DNA from: Candidatus Halobonum tyrrellensis G22
GTDB taxonomy: Archaea > Halobacteriota > Halobacteria > Halobacteriales > Haloferacaceae
Direction: 5' to 3'
Assembly (NCBI RefSeq): GCF_000495475.1
Contig: NZ_ASGZ01000060.1
Location: 62,001-126,000, forward strand
Length of the DNA stretch: 64,000 nucleotides
A model generated the notes under the pieces. The model ran no database searches, had not been told where the DNA came from, and worked only from the letters and a program-made list of their open reading frames with translations. Within the stretch, counting starts at the first letter, position 1. Each line of letters starts with the position of its first letter. Made by a program: the position numbers and the translations under genes. Positions 17,264 through 25,825 of the stretch are shown here, piece by piece.

Positions 17264-18637
17264 TCAGTTCGGACGGGAGCGCGGCGTCCGCGTCGGCAGG
17301 AGGACGCGTCCGAGCACCTCCGGCGTCACCAGCGCCGTCGGCGGCCGCTCCAGTCTGAGCACGCGGAGGTACCGCTCGGCGACCCTGCCGTCGGCCTGTG
17401 CCGTCCGGACTAGCCGCGAGAGGTAGCGGTTGACCGCGTCGGTGCCGCGGGGCTTCGGTCCGGTCGTCCGCTCGAACGCGAAGTCCGAGCAGACGGTGAT
17501 CCGCCAGACCGTGTCGACGACCGACCCCACCCGGTCGAAGAAGCGGGGCGCGAGGTTCGCGCGCCCGCCCGCCGCCAGCGCGTGGTGGAGGTGGAGCGCG
17601 TCGAGGGCGGCGACCGACATCCCCTGTCCGTAGATGGGGTTGAAGCTGGCGACGGCGTCGCCCGTCACGACCAGCCCCGACGGGAACCGGTCGAGGTCCT
17701 CGTAGCGCCGCCGCCGGGTCGCGGGGAAGGGGTAGCGACGGACGGTGCCGTCGGTCCACCGGTGGGCGTCGAGCAGGTGTGCGAGCGCGCCCGTCGGGAG
17801 ACTCCCGGCGAACGCCTCGAACCCCGTCGGGTCCGCCGGTGGGTGGTCGCCGTGGAGACCGAACAGGGTCACGATCCACCGGTCGTCCTCGACGGGGATC
17901 GCCGCCCCGCCCCGAGGCGTCGCGGGCGACGGAACGACCAAGTACCCCTGGCGGTCGTCCGGCGGTCGCTCGACCAGCGTGGTGGCGTACACGAGGTCGA
18001 CGCACACCCTCTCGACCGCCGGCGAGTCGTAGCCGTGGCGGTCGAGCCAGCGGGGCGTCCGCGAGGTCCGCCCGGTGGCGTCGACCACCAGGTCGGCGTC
18101 GACCGTCTCCGTCTCGCCCGCCCGCCCCCCCACGACCACCCCGTCGACCGTTCGCCCGCGCCGGTCAGTGCGGTAGTCGAGACACCGACAGCCCGGCCGG
18201 AGCGTGACGCCGTCGAGGGCGGTGACCCCGTCGCGGACCACCCGCTCGAACAGCGGGCGGGTGGCACAGTACATCGGCAGCCGCTCGGGCGGGTCGGCGA
18301 GGTAGCCGCCCTTCTGGTAGTACCCCAGGTCCCGCCCGAGGTCGATCGACAGCCCACCTCGGCCGACGAGCGTCTCGCTGTACCCCGGAAACAGGTCCTC
18401 GAGGGTCGCCCGCCCTGCCTCCAGCAGGACGTGGACGTGCTTCCCCTGCGGGATGCCCCGCCGGGGGTCACCCGTCCCGGTGGCCGGGTCGCGTTCGAGT
18501 ATCGTCACGTCGTCGAACGCGTCCGCGAGGACGCGCCCCGCCAGGAGGCCGGCCACGCTCGCCCCGACGACGACCGCGTGGTCGCCGCACGCGTCGACCC
18601 GCGCCGGGTCGTACCGGGGGACGGATTCGAGTGTCAC
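17264..18637 (-). CDS. FAD-dependent monooxygenase/oxidoreductase
   Basis: A 457-residue flavoprotein. The Rossmann loop is AVVVGASVAGLLAGRVLADA near residue 21. A middle region GKHVHVLLEAGRATLEDLFP follows, and the second FAD motif is VVTGDAVASFNPIYGQGMS near residue 330. This matches the aromatic-ring hydroxylase / geranylgeranyl-reductase-like group. The substrate is unknown; a lipid or quinone-like compound is possible. It starts at a GTG at 18635-18637. The gene stands alone, divergent from the exopolysaccharide pair. Confidence 0.8.
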   Translation of the reverse strand: MTLESVPRYDPARVDACGDHAVVVGASVAGLLAGRVLADAFDDVTILERDPATGTGDPRRGIPQGKHVHVLLEAGRATLEDLFPGYSETLVGRGGLSIDLGRDLGYYQKGGYLADPPERLPMYCATRPLFERVVRDGVTALDGVTLRPGCRCLDYRTDRRGRTVDGVVVGGRAGETETVDADLVVDATGRTSRTPRWLDRHGYDSPAVERVCVDLVYATTLVERPPDDRQGYLVVPSPATPRGGAAIPVEDDRWIVTLFGLHGDHPPADPTGFEAFAGSLPTGALAHLLDAHRWTDGTVRRYPFPATRRRRYEDLDRFPSGLVVTGDAVASFNPIYGQGMSVAALDALHLHHALAAGGRANLAPRFFDRVGSVVDTVWRITVCSDFAFERTTGPKPRGTDAVNRYLSRLVRTAQADGRVAERYLRVLRLERPPTALVTPEVLGRVLLPTRTPRSRPN

Positions 18638-18999
18638 GTCTTCACGTACCGTGAGCCGAGGCGGTGAAACGGTTGCGGTCGCCCTCGTCCGCGAGCGGGC
18701 CGGTAAGCGACGGCTGTCGCTCGGCCGGCCCGGTCGGCGCGGCGGTCTCGGACCGCGTACCGGACGCGTAGGGTCGACGTACCCGGCGCTCCGCCCCGAC
18801 ACCGTCTGCCGGTTCCGAGCGCACCCACCCCGACGCGGGGGTGGGCGTCCGTCCCCGGTCGTCCCCGCCCGCCGGTCGACCCGTCCGTCCGGTGGCCGAT
18901 TCCCGCAGTCGACCCCCGAGCGCGGCGCGCCCGACGAACGCACACAGTCTCATGATGGTAATCCATTCGTAACAATCTAGCCGTAGATACGCTCGCTAT
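18638..18999. other. Intergenic region between the FAD gene and the GT2 gene
   Basis: A 362-base divergent spacer. Its right end is AT-rich (18953-18999) and holds TAACAATCTA near 18970, a plausible TATA region about 26 bases before the GT2 start. The octamer ATGATGGT occurs at about 18952 and again at 19000. Open frames on the minus strand here show no family pattern, and I do not call them genes. Confidence 0.5.
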
Positions 19000-20538
19000 A
19001 TGATGGTTCGGTTCAGTCGGCTCACGCGGAGTTCCAGTAATCTACGGGTGCACGCCGCGCTCCTCGCGTCGGTCGCCGCCTTCGGCGTCCTGCTCGACTC
19101 GCTGCCGTCGGCGGTCGTCGAGGTCTGCCTCGGGGTGGGCGTCGTCGGCCTGCTGTATCACGCGTTCCTCTCGGCGGTCGAACGCGCCGGCGGCCGTCCG
19201 TGGCCGCTGTCGTCGCTCCCCGACTGGCTACTGTTCGCCCTACCGACGGCCGGTATCGTCGGTCTCTACCTCCGCTCTCACCCCGTCTCGCCGCTGCGCG
19301 CGGGGCTGTTCGGCGCGCTGTTGGTCGTGTTCTTCTACTTCTGGTACGTCCTGCCGGCGGCGTGGTACCACAAGGTGCGGTCGGACCGGGAGGGCGACCC
19401 CGACCCGCCGGAGTCGAGTCTCACCGTCCTCGTGCCGGCGTACAACGAGGAGGCGTGTCTCGGCCGGACGCTCGACTCGCTGACCGAGGCGAGCTACCCC
19501 GGACAGAAGGAGATACTCGTCGTCGACGACGGGAGCACCGACGCCACCTACGAGACCGCGCTCGCGCACGCGACCGACGAGGTGACCGTCCTCCGGAAGC
19601 CCAACGGCGGCAAGGCCACCGCGCTCAACTACGGGCTGGAGTGGGCGACCGGTGACGCCGTCGTCACCGTCGACGCCGACTCCGTGGTCGTGCCCGACGC
19701 GCTCGAACGGATCGTCGCCGACCTGGAGGCACACTCGAACGTCGGCGCGGTCGGCGGGACGGTCAGGCTGCTCCACACCGACTCGTCCGTCGAGAAACTC
19801 CAGGCGCTTGAGTACGCGGTCGGGCTCAACACGTTCCGCCGCGCGTTCGCCGCGCTCGGCAACGTCAACGTGGTGCCGGGCTGTCTGGGCTGTTTCCGCC
19901 GGGAGGCGCTCGAATCGGTCGGCGGCTACGACGGCGACACGCTCACCGAGGACTACGACCTCACGCTCAAACTGCTCACCGCGGGGTGGGAGGTCCGCGC
20001 GAGCGAGGCGGTGTCGTACACGGAGGCGCCGTCGACGTGGCGCGACCTCTACCGGCAGCGGGTCCGGTGGACCCGGGGGAACGTCGAGTCGCTCCGGAAG
20101 CACGCGGGCGTGCTCGGCGGGGGGTCCGCCGCCGCCGGCACCGCCTTCTCGGGCATCGTCTTCCCGTTTCAGGTCGTCTCGCTCGTCGTCCTCCCGGTGT
20201 TGACGGCGGCCGTGCTCGGCACCGTCGGCGCCCAGTTGGCGATGGGTCACGTCGAACTCGTGGTGACGACGCTGTCGCTGTTCGTGCTCCTCCAGACGGT
20301 CGCCACGGGGTTCGCGCTCGCGCTCGACGAGACCGACCCGCGACTCCTGGCGTACGCGCCGGTGGCGGTCCCCTACCAGTACTTCATGAACGCGATCACG
20401 CTCAAGTCGATTCTCGACGTGGCAGTCGGGACCGACCGCGAGTGGACACACATCTCGCGGCGGTCGCCGGGCGGCGACGCCGCCGACGCGGCCGTCGACG
20501 CGGGACCGACGCTCGAAGCGGAGGTGAGCGATGACTGA
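19000..20538 (+). CDS. Membrane glycosyltransferase family 2 (poly-N-acetylglucosamine synthase-like)
   Basis: A 512-residue processive beta-glycosyltransferase. Three hydrophobic segments lead in (about residues 17-70 and 82-125). The GT2 domain has VLVPAYNEEACLGRTLDSL, VVDDGSTD, VVTVDADSVV, the EDYDLTLKLL acid motif and the RQRVRWTRGN product-binding motif seen in PgaC/NodC-like synthases. Two or three membrane segments follow. It probably polymerises a sugar and moves it across the membrane. Two adjacent ATGs (19000 and 19003) are possible starts. It overlaps the deacetylase gene by 8 bases. Confidence 0.88.
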   Translation: MMVRFSRLTRSSSNLRVHAALLASVAAFGVLLDSLPSAVVEVCLGVGVVGLLYHAFLSAVERAGGRPWPLSSLPDWLLFALPTAGIVGLYLRSHPVSPLRAGLFGALLVVFFYFWYVLPAAWYHKVRSDREGDPDPPESSLTVLVPAYNEEACLGRTLDSLTEASYPGQKEILVVDDGSTDATYETALAHATDEVTVLRKPNGGKATALNYGLEWATGDAVVTVDADSVVVPDALERIVADLEAHSNVGAVGGTVRLLHTDSSVEKLQALEYAVGLNTFRRAFAALGNVNVVPGCLGCFRREALESVGGYDGDTLTEDYDLTLKLLTAGWEVRASEAVSYTEAPSTWRDLYRQRVRWTRGNVESLRKHAGVLGGGSAAAGTAFSGIVFPFQVVSLVVLPVLTAAVLGTVGAQLAMGHVELVVTTLSLFVLLQTVATGFALALDETDPRLLAYAPVAVPYQYFMNAITLKSILDVAVGTDREWTHISRRSPGGDAADAAVDAGPTLEAEVSDD

Positions 20539-21856
20539 ACCGCGGACCACCCGCCGGGGACTGCTGGCGACGCTCGGGGGGGCGATGGGGGCGTCGGTGC
20601 TCGCCCGGGCGGGCGTCGGACGCCTCGAAACCGCGGGCCGGGGGCTCTCCGCGGGTCCCGCGTCCGACGACGGGGCGGCCGGCGGCGCCTCCGACGACCG
20701 CACGCCGGTCGACCCGGCGTCGCTCCGCCTCGATACGCCCGGCCGAGAACTGCTCGCGGACGTCGGGACGCCGCACGCGGGCCTGGGGACGCCCGACCGC
20801 TGGGAGGCGCTCGTGGGCGACTGTTCGCCCGCGCTCGGTCCCGACGCGGGCGACGGTGCGCTCCGGGTCGACCCGGACCCGACCGCGCGGGTCGAGTACG
20901 CCTTCGACGAGCCGTTCGACTTCTCGCGTCGGGACCTCTCCTTCTGGACGCGGTTCCCGACGGGACCGGCGAACCCGATCCGGGTGCGGCTGTTCGCCCC
21001 CGACGAGGCGAACCAGATACTCGCGTACAACTACCCGCTCAACCGCTGGCCCGACGCCCGGTTCGGCGTCGAGGTCGGTCCCACCTCCGAACTGGGGTCG
21101 CCCGACCCGACCGACGTGCGGCGGATGCAGATAGAGGTCGACCGCGGCGACCGCGGCGACCGGAGCCACCGGCCCGCGGTGTTCGACGGGTTCGCGACCA
21201 AGCCCAAGGCGTCGACCGGCCGGGTGATGGTCATCTTCGACGACAACCGCGCGAGCGTCGCCGACGCGTTCGCCGAGATGGACGCGCGGGGGATGCCCGC
21301 CGCCACCGCGGTGATCCCCGACGCCGTCGGCCTGCCGGGCCACCTCGACGCCGAGCAGTTGGCGGACCACCACGCCGCCGGGTGGGACATGGTCGCCCAC
21401 CCGCAACTGGAGTACGGCCTGCCCCACTACTCCCGGGAGCGGCAACACGAGGCGATCCGCGAGACGAAACGCTGGCTCGTCGAGCGGGGGTACGAGGCGG
21501 GTGCCGACCACATCGTGACGCCGCTGGGTCGGGCCAGCACCGAGACGCTCGACCTGATCGCGCGGTACCACTACACCAACTACCTCACGAACGACGTGTT
21601 GAGCGGGACGCCGCCGGTCGACCCGCTCACCATCGAGCGGGTGGCCATCGACGACGTCGACGCCGCGACGGCGGCGGTCGGACGCGCCGAGCGCTACGGC
21701 ATGACCGCGGTGCTGATGGCGCACACGGTCGGCGTCGACAGCGACGACCTGGTCTCCTTCGAGGGGTTCGTCGACGTGCTCGACCGCATCGAGCGCGCGG
21801 ACGTCGAACTCACCACGCCGACGGAGTTCTGGGAGCGCTCGCTCGACCGGGTCTGA
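20531..21856 (+). CDS. Tat-exported polysaccharide deacetylase-like protein
   Basis: A 441-residue NodB-fold protein. The N-terminus TRRGLLATLGGAMGASVLA is a twin-arginine signal, so it acts outside the cell. A beta-rich domain spans about residues 60-220. The deacetylase motif 1 is MVIFDDN (Asp237, Asp238). Motif 2 reads AHPQLEY, with His290 but Glu294 where His is usual, so the metal site is altered. A strong ribosome-binding site GGAGGTGA at 20520-20527 precedes the ATG at 20531. With the overlapping GT2 it resembles a PgaC-PgaB pair for an N-acetylated exopolysaccharide. The deacetylase activity needs testing because of the motif change. Confidence 0.8.
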   Translation: MTEPRTTRRGLLATLGGAMGASVLARAGVGRLETAGRGLSAGPASDDGAAGGASDDRTPVDPASLRLDTPGRELLADVGTPHAGLGTPDRWEALVGDCSPALGPDAGDGALRVDPDPTARVEYAFDEPFDFSRRDLSFWTRFPTGPANPIRVRLFAPDEANQILAYNYPLNRWPDARFGVEVGPTSELGSPDPTDVRRMQIEVDRGDRGDRSHRPAVFDGFATKPKASTGRVMVIFDDNRASVADAFAEMDARGMPAATAVIPDAVGLPGHLDAEQLADHHAAGWDMVAHPQLEYGLPHYSRERQHEAIRETKRWLVERGYEAGADHIVTPLGRASTETLDLIARYHYTNYLTNDVLSGTPPVDPLTIERVAIDDVDAATAAVGRAERYGMTAVLMAHTVGVDSDDLVSFEGFVDVLDRIERADVELTTPTEFWERSLDRV

Positions 21857-21889
21857 GCCGGGACCACCGACCCGACGGGACCCGCCCGC

Positions 21890-22354
21890 TCAGAGCGGTT
21901 CGACGCCGTCGCCGACCGCGATGGTGCCGCCCGCGACGATCCGCGCGCGGAGACCGCCGCGGTGGACGAGCGACGCCCGGACCCCCTCGACGTCGAGGCG
22001 GTCCTCCAGGTACGCGCACGGCTCGCAGAGTTCGACCCCCTCACAGCGGGCGTCGCCGACCCGGAACCGCTCGCCGACGAGGTGGTTCAGCGGCGCACCC
22101 CGCGTCGTCACGTTCCGGCGGTGGGCGCCCGCCTCCAGGTCGATGCCGTAGTCCGTCCGGACGGCGTCGAGCGCCTCCGCCTCGATGAGCGTGATACCGC
22201 GGTCGTCGCCCACCGAGAACGTCCCCTCGTCGCGGAAGTAGCGGTCCCCCCGGAGACCCCGACCCGCGACCGCCTCGACGGAGTCGGCCGGTTCGACCGG
22301 CGCGCCCGACTCCGGGGCGGTGTGGATCCGCTCGACGGTGCCGCGGTCGGTCAT
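21890..22354 (-). CDS. MOSC-domain protein
   Basis: A 154-residue stand-alone MOSC (molybdenum cofactor sulfurase C-terminal) domain. Family features are GRGLRGDRYF near residue 31, ITLIEAEALDAV, RRNVTTRGAPLNHLVGERF and the Cys-bearing GVELCEPCAYLED, whose cysteine is the putative sulfur-carrying residue. The length is usual for single-domain haloarchaeal members. The metal or sulfur acceptor is unknown. It is convergent with the deacetylase gene and upstream of nothing obviously related. Confidence 0.9.
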   Translation of the reverse strand: MTDRGTVERIHTAPESGAPVEPADSVEAVAGRGLRGDRYFRDEGTFSVGDDRGITLIEAEALDAVRTDYGIDLEAGAHRRNVTTRGAPLNHLVGERFRVGDARCEGVELCEPCAYLEDRLDVEGVRASLVHRGGLRARIVAGGTIAVGDGVEPL

Positions 22355-22524
22355 CCGTCCGTCCCGTCGGTCCGCGGTACCCGCGCCGGATCCGCGCGGA
22401 ACCGGTCGTTCGTGTCTCTCGTCATCGGTTTCGTGATCGAGTGGTCTTCTATCGCCGGATAACCGTTCCGGTTCCGGCGGTCGTCTCGGGGACCGGCGGG
22501 CGACGCGCTTCCGCGCTCGACCGC

Positions 22525-23484
22525 TCAGAACACCAGTCCCGCGCGGATCGCGACGACGAGAGCCGTGAGCACGACCACGCTCGCGAGGGTGGTGACGAAG
22601 ATGACGCTGCTCATGTACTCGGCGGTCGAGAGCGCGTCCTCGCCCGCGTCGTCGCCGTACGCGATTGCGAGCGCGAGCGGGGTGACGGCCGCGGGCGTCG
22701 CACACTCGAGGACGAACACGTTGGCGACGCGGGCGTCGCCGAACCCGACGGCGAGCGCCACCCCCCAGCCGACGACCGGCGCGACGAGGAGTTTGAGCGT
22801 CGCCGGCAGCGCCGTCCCCCGGAGCGCGCCCAGGTCGACGGAGGCGAGTTGGATCCCGACGACGGTCAACATCAGCGGGACGGCCGCCGACCCCACCGTG
22901 TCGACCGTCGTCATGAACGTCCCGTCGACGGACGGGACCGCCCCGAACGCGCGCAGCAGCGCCGCGAGACCGACCGCGTACACCAACGGGAGTCGGAACA
23001 CCTCCCGGAGCGCGTCGGCCGCGCCCGCGGTCCGCTCGGCGCCCGCGGAGACGACGTAGACGCCGAGCGTGTAGACGACGACGCTCTGGACCGTGAGGTA
23101 CAGCGTCGCGGTCGTCCGACCCACGTCGCCGAACACGAACCCCGAGAGGGGGATGCCGACGAACCCCGAGTTGGGCACCGCGCTCGCGAGCACCGCCGCG
23201 GGCAGCAGCGTCTCCGGCAGACCGCTCGCCCGCCCGGCGGCGTACGCGACGCCCATCATCACCACCATGTACGCCAGCACCCCGCCCGCGAGCGCGAGGA
23301 CCGTCCGGCCGCTCAGGTCGGTCGTGGCGACGCCGTGAAACACCAGCGCGGGGAGGAAGACGTTGAGCGCGACCGTGTTGAGACCGTCGACGGACACGCC
23401 CGTCCGCCGGCCGAGGAGGTAGCCCACGGCGCCGATGGCGACGATGGGGAGGATGGCCGACGTGAACGCGGAGGCGACGCTCAC
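22525..23484 (-). CDS. AEC-family (auxin efflux carrier) permease
   Basis: A 319-residue integral membrane transporter with ten hydrophobic segments in two bundles. The conserved half-helix motifs are visible as FLPALVFHGVA and SAVPNSGFVGIPLSGFVFG, and PLMLTVVGIQLASVD opens the second half. Members export small organic acids or amino-acid derivatives; the substrate is not predictable here. It starts at a GTG at 23482-23484. It lies 170 bases upstream of the MOSC gene on the same strand. Confidence 0.85.
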   Translation of the reverse strand: MSVASAFTSAILPIVAIGAVGYLLGRRTGVSVDGLNTVALNVFLPALVFHGVATTDLSGRTVLALAGGVLAYMVVMMGVAYAAGRASGLPETLLPAAVLASAVPNSGFVGIPLSGFVFGDVGRTTATLYLTVQSVVVYTLGVYVVSAGAERTAGAADALREVFRLPLVYAVGLAALLRAFGAVPSVDGTFMTTVDTVGSAAVPLMLTVVGIQLASVDLGALRGTALPATLKLLVAPVVGWGVALAVGFGDARVANVFVLECATPAAVTPLALAIAYGDDAGEDALSTAEYMSSVIFVTTLASVVVLTALVVAIRAGLVF

Positions 23485-23938
23485 GCCCGCTCCCCCGCGG
23501 CGTGAGTGGGGACCGGCCCCGGGCCGCGGCCGGGGAAGGGGGAGTCGGCTCCGAACACACCGGCAGTACTCCACACCCTCCCAAAGCGGTTGGGTATCCG
23601 GTGGGGCCGGGCGTCGCGGGTCGACTCGGTTCGCGGGCGCCGGCGCGGTGACCCGCGGCCGATTCTATATCGCGCGATGGAGTTTACCTCACGTGGGCGG
23701 TCCTCCTCGCACGGCACGGATCCGCACCTGAATCGGGCGTATCACCACGGACTGGTCCGATAGCTGTCGTTCCGGGGTCGGCGTGCGAGTCGCACCGGGG
23801 GTCCCCCCGTGGTGCCACGGCGGGGAGGAGTGCGTTCCGTCCGCGCCACGGCGGCCGCGGTAGACCGCCGTCTGCGCGTTCGCGGGTCGGGGTTCGCGGT
23901 TCGACAGGCCTTACTCGGCCGGGGGGGAACGCCTCCCC
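23485..23938. other. Intergenic region between the AEC gene and pepF
   Basis: A 454-base divergent spacer. TCTATAT at 23664-23670 is a clear TATA-like island in GC-rich DNA and reads well on both strands. A 28-codon plus-strand frame starts at ATG 23677 and ends at 23763, but the TATA box is too close to serve it. A palindrome GTGCGA-G-TCGCAC lies near 23785, and a second TATA-like CCTTACT near 23908 fits the pepF start. I see no convincing gene. Confidence 0.5.
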
Positions 23939-25735
23939 ATGAGTTCGGTTCCCGAGCGGTCGGATATCGACGACGAGTACAAGTGGAGCGTCGACTCCAT
24001 CTTCGCCGACGACGACGAGTGGGAGGCGGCGTTCGCCGACGCGCGCGAGCGACTCGACGAGGTGCGCGCCTTCGAGGGGCGGACGACGGACGACGCCGCG
24101 ACGCTGCTCGACCTGATGGAGACGTACGAGTCCGTCGCCCGCGAGGTGGCGCAGGTCGTCCAGTACGCCAACCTCCGGTCGAGCGAGGACACCCGCGACC
24201 AGGAGTACCAGGCGATGGCGTCGAAGGCGGAGGCGCTGAGTTCTGAGGCGTCGTCGGCGTCGAGTTTCGTCGAGCCGGAACTCCAGGAGTTGGAGTGGAC
24301 TGACGTCGAGGCGTTCGTCGACGAGGAGCCGGCGCTCGCGGAGTACGACCAGTACTTCGACGACGTGTTGCGGATGAAGCCGCACACCCGGTCGTCGGAG
24401 GTGGAGGAACTGCTCGCGGACCTCAGCGAGGTGACGAACGCCGCGAGCGAGTCGTACTCGATGCTCGCGAACGCCGACATGACGTTCCCCACCGTCGAGG
24501 GACCCGACGGCGACGAGGTGGAGATCAGTCAGGGCAACTTCACGACGCTGCTCCAGAAGCCCGACCGCGAGTTCCGCCGGCGGGTCCACGAGGAGTTCTA
24601 CGAGGAGTGGGCCACCGTCCGCAACACCGTCGGGACGACGCTCGCGAAGTCGACGAAGAAGGACGTCAAACTCGCCCGGGCGCGCAACTACGACACCGCC
24701 CGCGAGGCGGCGCTCGACGGGCCGAACGTCCCCGTCGAGGTGTACGACACGCTCGTCGACACGGTGGAGGCCAACCTCGACTCGCTCCAGCACCACGCCG
24801 AGTTGAAGCGGCGCGCGCTCGACGTCGACGACCTGGAGATGTGGGACCTGTACATGTCGCTGACGGGCGATGAGGGGCCCGAGGTGAGCTACGAGCAAGC
24901 CAAGGAGTACGTGGTGGAGGCGGTCGAACCGCTCGGCGAGGCGTACCAGTCGCGGATGGCCGAGGGGCTGGAGTCGCGCTGGGTCGACGTCTACGAGAAC
25001 CGCGGGAAGCGCGCGGGCGCGTTCTCGGGCGGGTCGTACGACACGCAGCCGTTCATCCTGATGAACTACCAGGACGACGTGAGTTCGGTGTTCACGCTGG
25101 CGCACGAACTCGGCCACTCGATGCACTCGGAACTCGCATCGGACGCCCAGCCGTGGCAGGACGCGGACTACGAGATATTCGTCGCCGAGGTGGCCTCGAC
25201 GGTCAACGAGACGCTGTTGACCAACTACCTGCTGGAGAACGCCGAGAGCGACGAACTCCGCGCGCACGCGCTCGACCAGTACCTCGAACGCTTCCGGTCG
25301 ACGCTGTTCCGCCAGACCATGTTCGCGGCGTTCGAGCAGGCGATCCACGAGCGCGCGGAGGCGGACGAACCGCTCACGCCCGACACGTTCGACGAGGTGT
25401 ACGGCTCGCTCAAGGAGGAGTTTTACGCCAACGCGACCGTCGACGACCACGTCCGCCGCGAGTGGATGCGGATCCCCCACTTCTACTACAACTACTACGT
25501 CTACCAGTACTCGACGGGCATCTCCGCGGCGGCGGCCATCGTCGACCGCATCGAGGCGGACGGCGAGGAGGCGGCGGCCGACTACCGCGCCGCCCTCGAA
25601 GCCGGCGGCAGCGAGTACCCGCTGGACGTACTCGACGTCGCGGGCATCGACATGACCTCGGCGGAACCGGTCGAGTCCGCCATCGCGACGTACGACTCCT
25701 ACCTCGACCGGGCGGAGTCGCTGCTCGACCTCTGA
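23939..25735 (+). CDS. pepF: Oligoendopeptidase F (M3 metallopeptidase)
   Basis: A 598-residue cytoplasmic zinc endopeptidase that trims short peptides, possibly downstream of the proteasome. The catalytic HELGHSMHSE lies near residue 389. GGSYDTQPFILMNYQDD precedes it, and IPHFYYNYYVYQYSTGISAA near residue 516 is the substrate-binding tyrosine region of PepF. The length is normal. The next gene encodes PAN, which unfolds substrates for the proteasome, so the two together suggest linked protein turnover. Confidence 0.95.
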   Translation: MSSVPERSDIDDEYKWSVDSIFADDDEWEAAFADARERLDEVRAFEGRTTDDAATLLDLMETYESVAREVAQVVQYANLRSSEDTRDQEYQAMASKAEALSSEASSASSFVEPELQELEWTDVEAFVDEEPALAEYDQYFDDVLRMKPHTRSSEVEELLADLSEVTNAASESYSMLANADMTFPTVEGPDGDEVEISQGNFTTLLQKPDREFRRRVHEEFYEEWATVRNTVGTTLAKSTKKDVKLARARNYDTAREAALDGPNVPVEVYDTLVDTVEANLDSLQHHAELKRRALDVDDLEMWDLYMSLTGDEGPEVSYEQAKEYVVEAVEPLGEAYQSRMAEGLESRWVDVYENRGKRAGAFSGGSYDTQPFILMNYQDDVSSVFTLAHELGHSMHSELASDAQPWQDADYEIFVAEVASTVNETLLTNYLLENAESDELRAHALDQYLERFRSTLFRQTMFAAFEQAIHERAEADEPLTPDTFDEVYGSLKEEFYANATVDDHVRREWMRIPHFYYNYYVYQYSTGISAAAAIVDRIEADGEEAAADYRAALEAGGSEYPLDVLDVAGIDMTSAEPVESAIATYDSYLDRAESLLDL

Positions 25736-25758
25736 GACCGCCGGTATCCGGCGGATCG

Positions 25759-25784
25759 GTGCGGGAACAAAAAGTTCCCGGCAC
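25759..25784 (+). promoter_or_regulatory. Palindrome upstream of pan (candidate operator or hairpin)
   Basis: GGGAAC-AAAAA-GTTCCC at 25763-25779 is a perfect 6-bp inverted repeat with a 5-base spacer. GTGC (25759-25762) and GCAC (25781-25784) extend the pairing past one bulged G. It sits 24 bases after the pepF stop and 42 before the pan ATG. A weak TATA-like ACATAACC lies at about 25792-25799. The position suits an upstream regulator site of pan. A terminator for pepF is less likely, because the A-run is in the loop and no T-run follows. Confidence 0.55.
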
Positions 25785-25825
25785 CCAAAGCCACATAACC
25801 AGCCACCACTAAGCACGGCCGAGAA

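Noticed and set aside
18642-18953. A ~100-codon minus-strand frame upstream of the FAD gene
   Set aside because: The start looks plausible, but the translation is Arg/Thr/Gly-rich, non-acidic and matches nothing, unlike real genes in this window.
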